DNA from: Acidimicrobiales bacterium | Lineage (GTDB): Bacteria > Actinomycetota > Acidimicrobiia > Acidimicrobiales > SZUA-35 | Length of the DNA: 6,048 bases | Reading direction: 5' to 3' | Assembly (NCBI GenBank): GCA_024641625.1 | Contig: JAHECQ010000251.1 | Span: 1-6,048, forward strand | Part shown: positions 5,730-6,048 of the stretch, one piece after another | How positions within the stretch are numbered: the first letter of the stretch is position 1 | Layout of the letters: the number at the start of each line of letters is the position of its first letter | Made by a program: the position numbers and the translations under genes | The notes under the pieces: model-generated | What the model was told of the DNA's origin: nothing | Databases searched by the model: none | Seen by the model: the letters and a program-made list of their open reading frames with translations, nothing else

Positions 5730-6048
5730 TACCAGATCGCAACTCGAGGGTGCGCGGCCGAGCAGCCACATGCTTGGTGTCGTTGTTCCTGACGCTTGGC
5801 CTGGTGCTGGGGGCTGCTGCGCCCTCCGCAGCCCGAGATCTGTCGGCTCCCCGCCAGTCCGACCCAGCGAGGATCGCGGCTCAGTCGGTCCGGCCGGCCG
5901 TGATGACGGTGGAAACGGCGACGCCTGGGGTGCGGGATTCGATCGTGCGTCTCTATGGGGCGGTGTTCGCTCGTCAACCCGATCAGGGTGGGCTCGACTA
6001 CTGGGTTGGTCGATACGTCACGTGGACGCCGCTCGAGACCATCGCCAG
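5726..6048 (+). CDS. Secreted DUF4214 domain protein (3' end cut by window edge)
   Basis: Only the first 107 codons are in the window. From GTG at 5726 the protein has a short polar stretch with several Arg (5-12), a hydrophobic core (about 17-31, LVSLFLTLGLVLGAA) and a likely signal-peptidase site after APSAA (around 32-36), so it is exported. Residues 37-70 look like a linker. DUF4214 then begins: IVRLYGAVFARQPDQGGLDYW (73-93) carries the family pattern 'LY...F.R.PD..GL.YW', followed by VTWTPLETIA (98-107), and continues past the edge. DUF4214 occurs in extracellular or surface proteins; its biochemical role is not known. GTG at 5726 has GGAG 4 nt upstream and overlaps the stop of a short upstream ORF. 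GTG at 5750 is an alternative start that keeps the signal peptide. Downstream domains and total length cannot be judged. Confidence 0.85.
   Translation, partial: MIPDRNSRVRGRAATCLVSLFLTLGLVLGAAAPSAARDLSAPRQSDPARIAAQSVRPAVMTVETATPGVRDSIVRLYGAVFARQPDQGGLDYWVGRYVTWTPLETIA

Noticed and set aside
5697..6048. DUF4214 gene starting in the repeat with a frameshift
   Set aside because: The frame opened by the repeat ATGs stops at 5729, while the GTG frame has its own complete signal peptide with an Arg-containing n-region, so no frameshift is needed.

Overview
The window is a gene-dense stretch of high-GC bacterial chromosome. Base composition, GTG starts, and the mix of families (a MauE-type protein, a lipoprotein, and a secreted DUF4214 protein carrying an 'LY..VF.R.PD..GL.YW' motif) suggest an actinobacterium. 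Acidimicrobiia (Ilumatobacter-like) is my best guess; this is inference, as no marker gene is present.

Layout. (1) Positions 2-1364, plus strand: the 3' part of an ABC-transporter ATPase of the FecE/BtuD type, then 31 nt later a complete corrinoid adenosyltransferase gene (cobO/btuR). Together they read as the end of a corrinoid uptake and adenosylation operon. (2) Positions 1419-5505, minus strand: six co-directional genes. In transcription order they are a MauE/DoxX-like membrane protein, O-acetylhomoserine sulfhydrylase (metY), a small CoA-binding Rossmann protein, a small acidic lipoprotein, a CHAD-domain protein and a DUF2085-like membrane protein. Gaps are 24 to 66 nt. The cluster converges on cobO, with a short hairpin at the meeting point. 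A second hairpin of the same shape lies between mauE-like and metY, so metY may be a separate transcription unit. (3) Positions 5506-5725: a 220-nt divergent intergenic region holding an imperfect dyad and a short tandem repeat made of ATG and Shine-Dalgarno-like motifs. (4) Positions 5726-6048, plus strand: the 5' end of a secreted DUF4214 protein that runs off the window.

How the genes fit together. The left pair handles vitamin B12 (probable import, then Co-adenosylation). The minus-strand cluster has a sulfur-assimilation core (MetY forming homocysteine or methionine precursors from O-acetylhomoserine and sulfide), linked to a CoA-binding protein and possibly to a thiol/disulfide-type membrane protein. 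The CHAD, lipoprotein and DUF2085 genes have no obvious metabolic link to it.

Most of the window is ordinary housekeeping or accessory metabolism, and I see no convincing evidence for a wholly new system. The most unusual structure is the 20-bp tandem repeat with overlapping mini-ORFs directly in front of the secreted DUF4214 gene. Next in interest are the metY/CoA-binding pairing and the uncharacterised lipoprotein-CHAD-DUF2085 trio.
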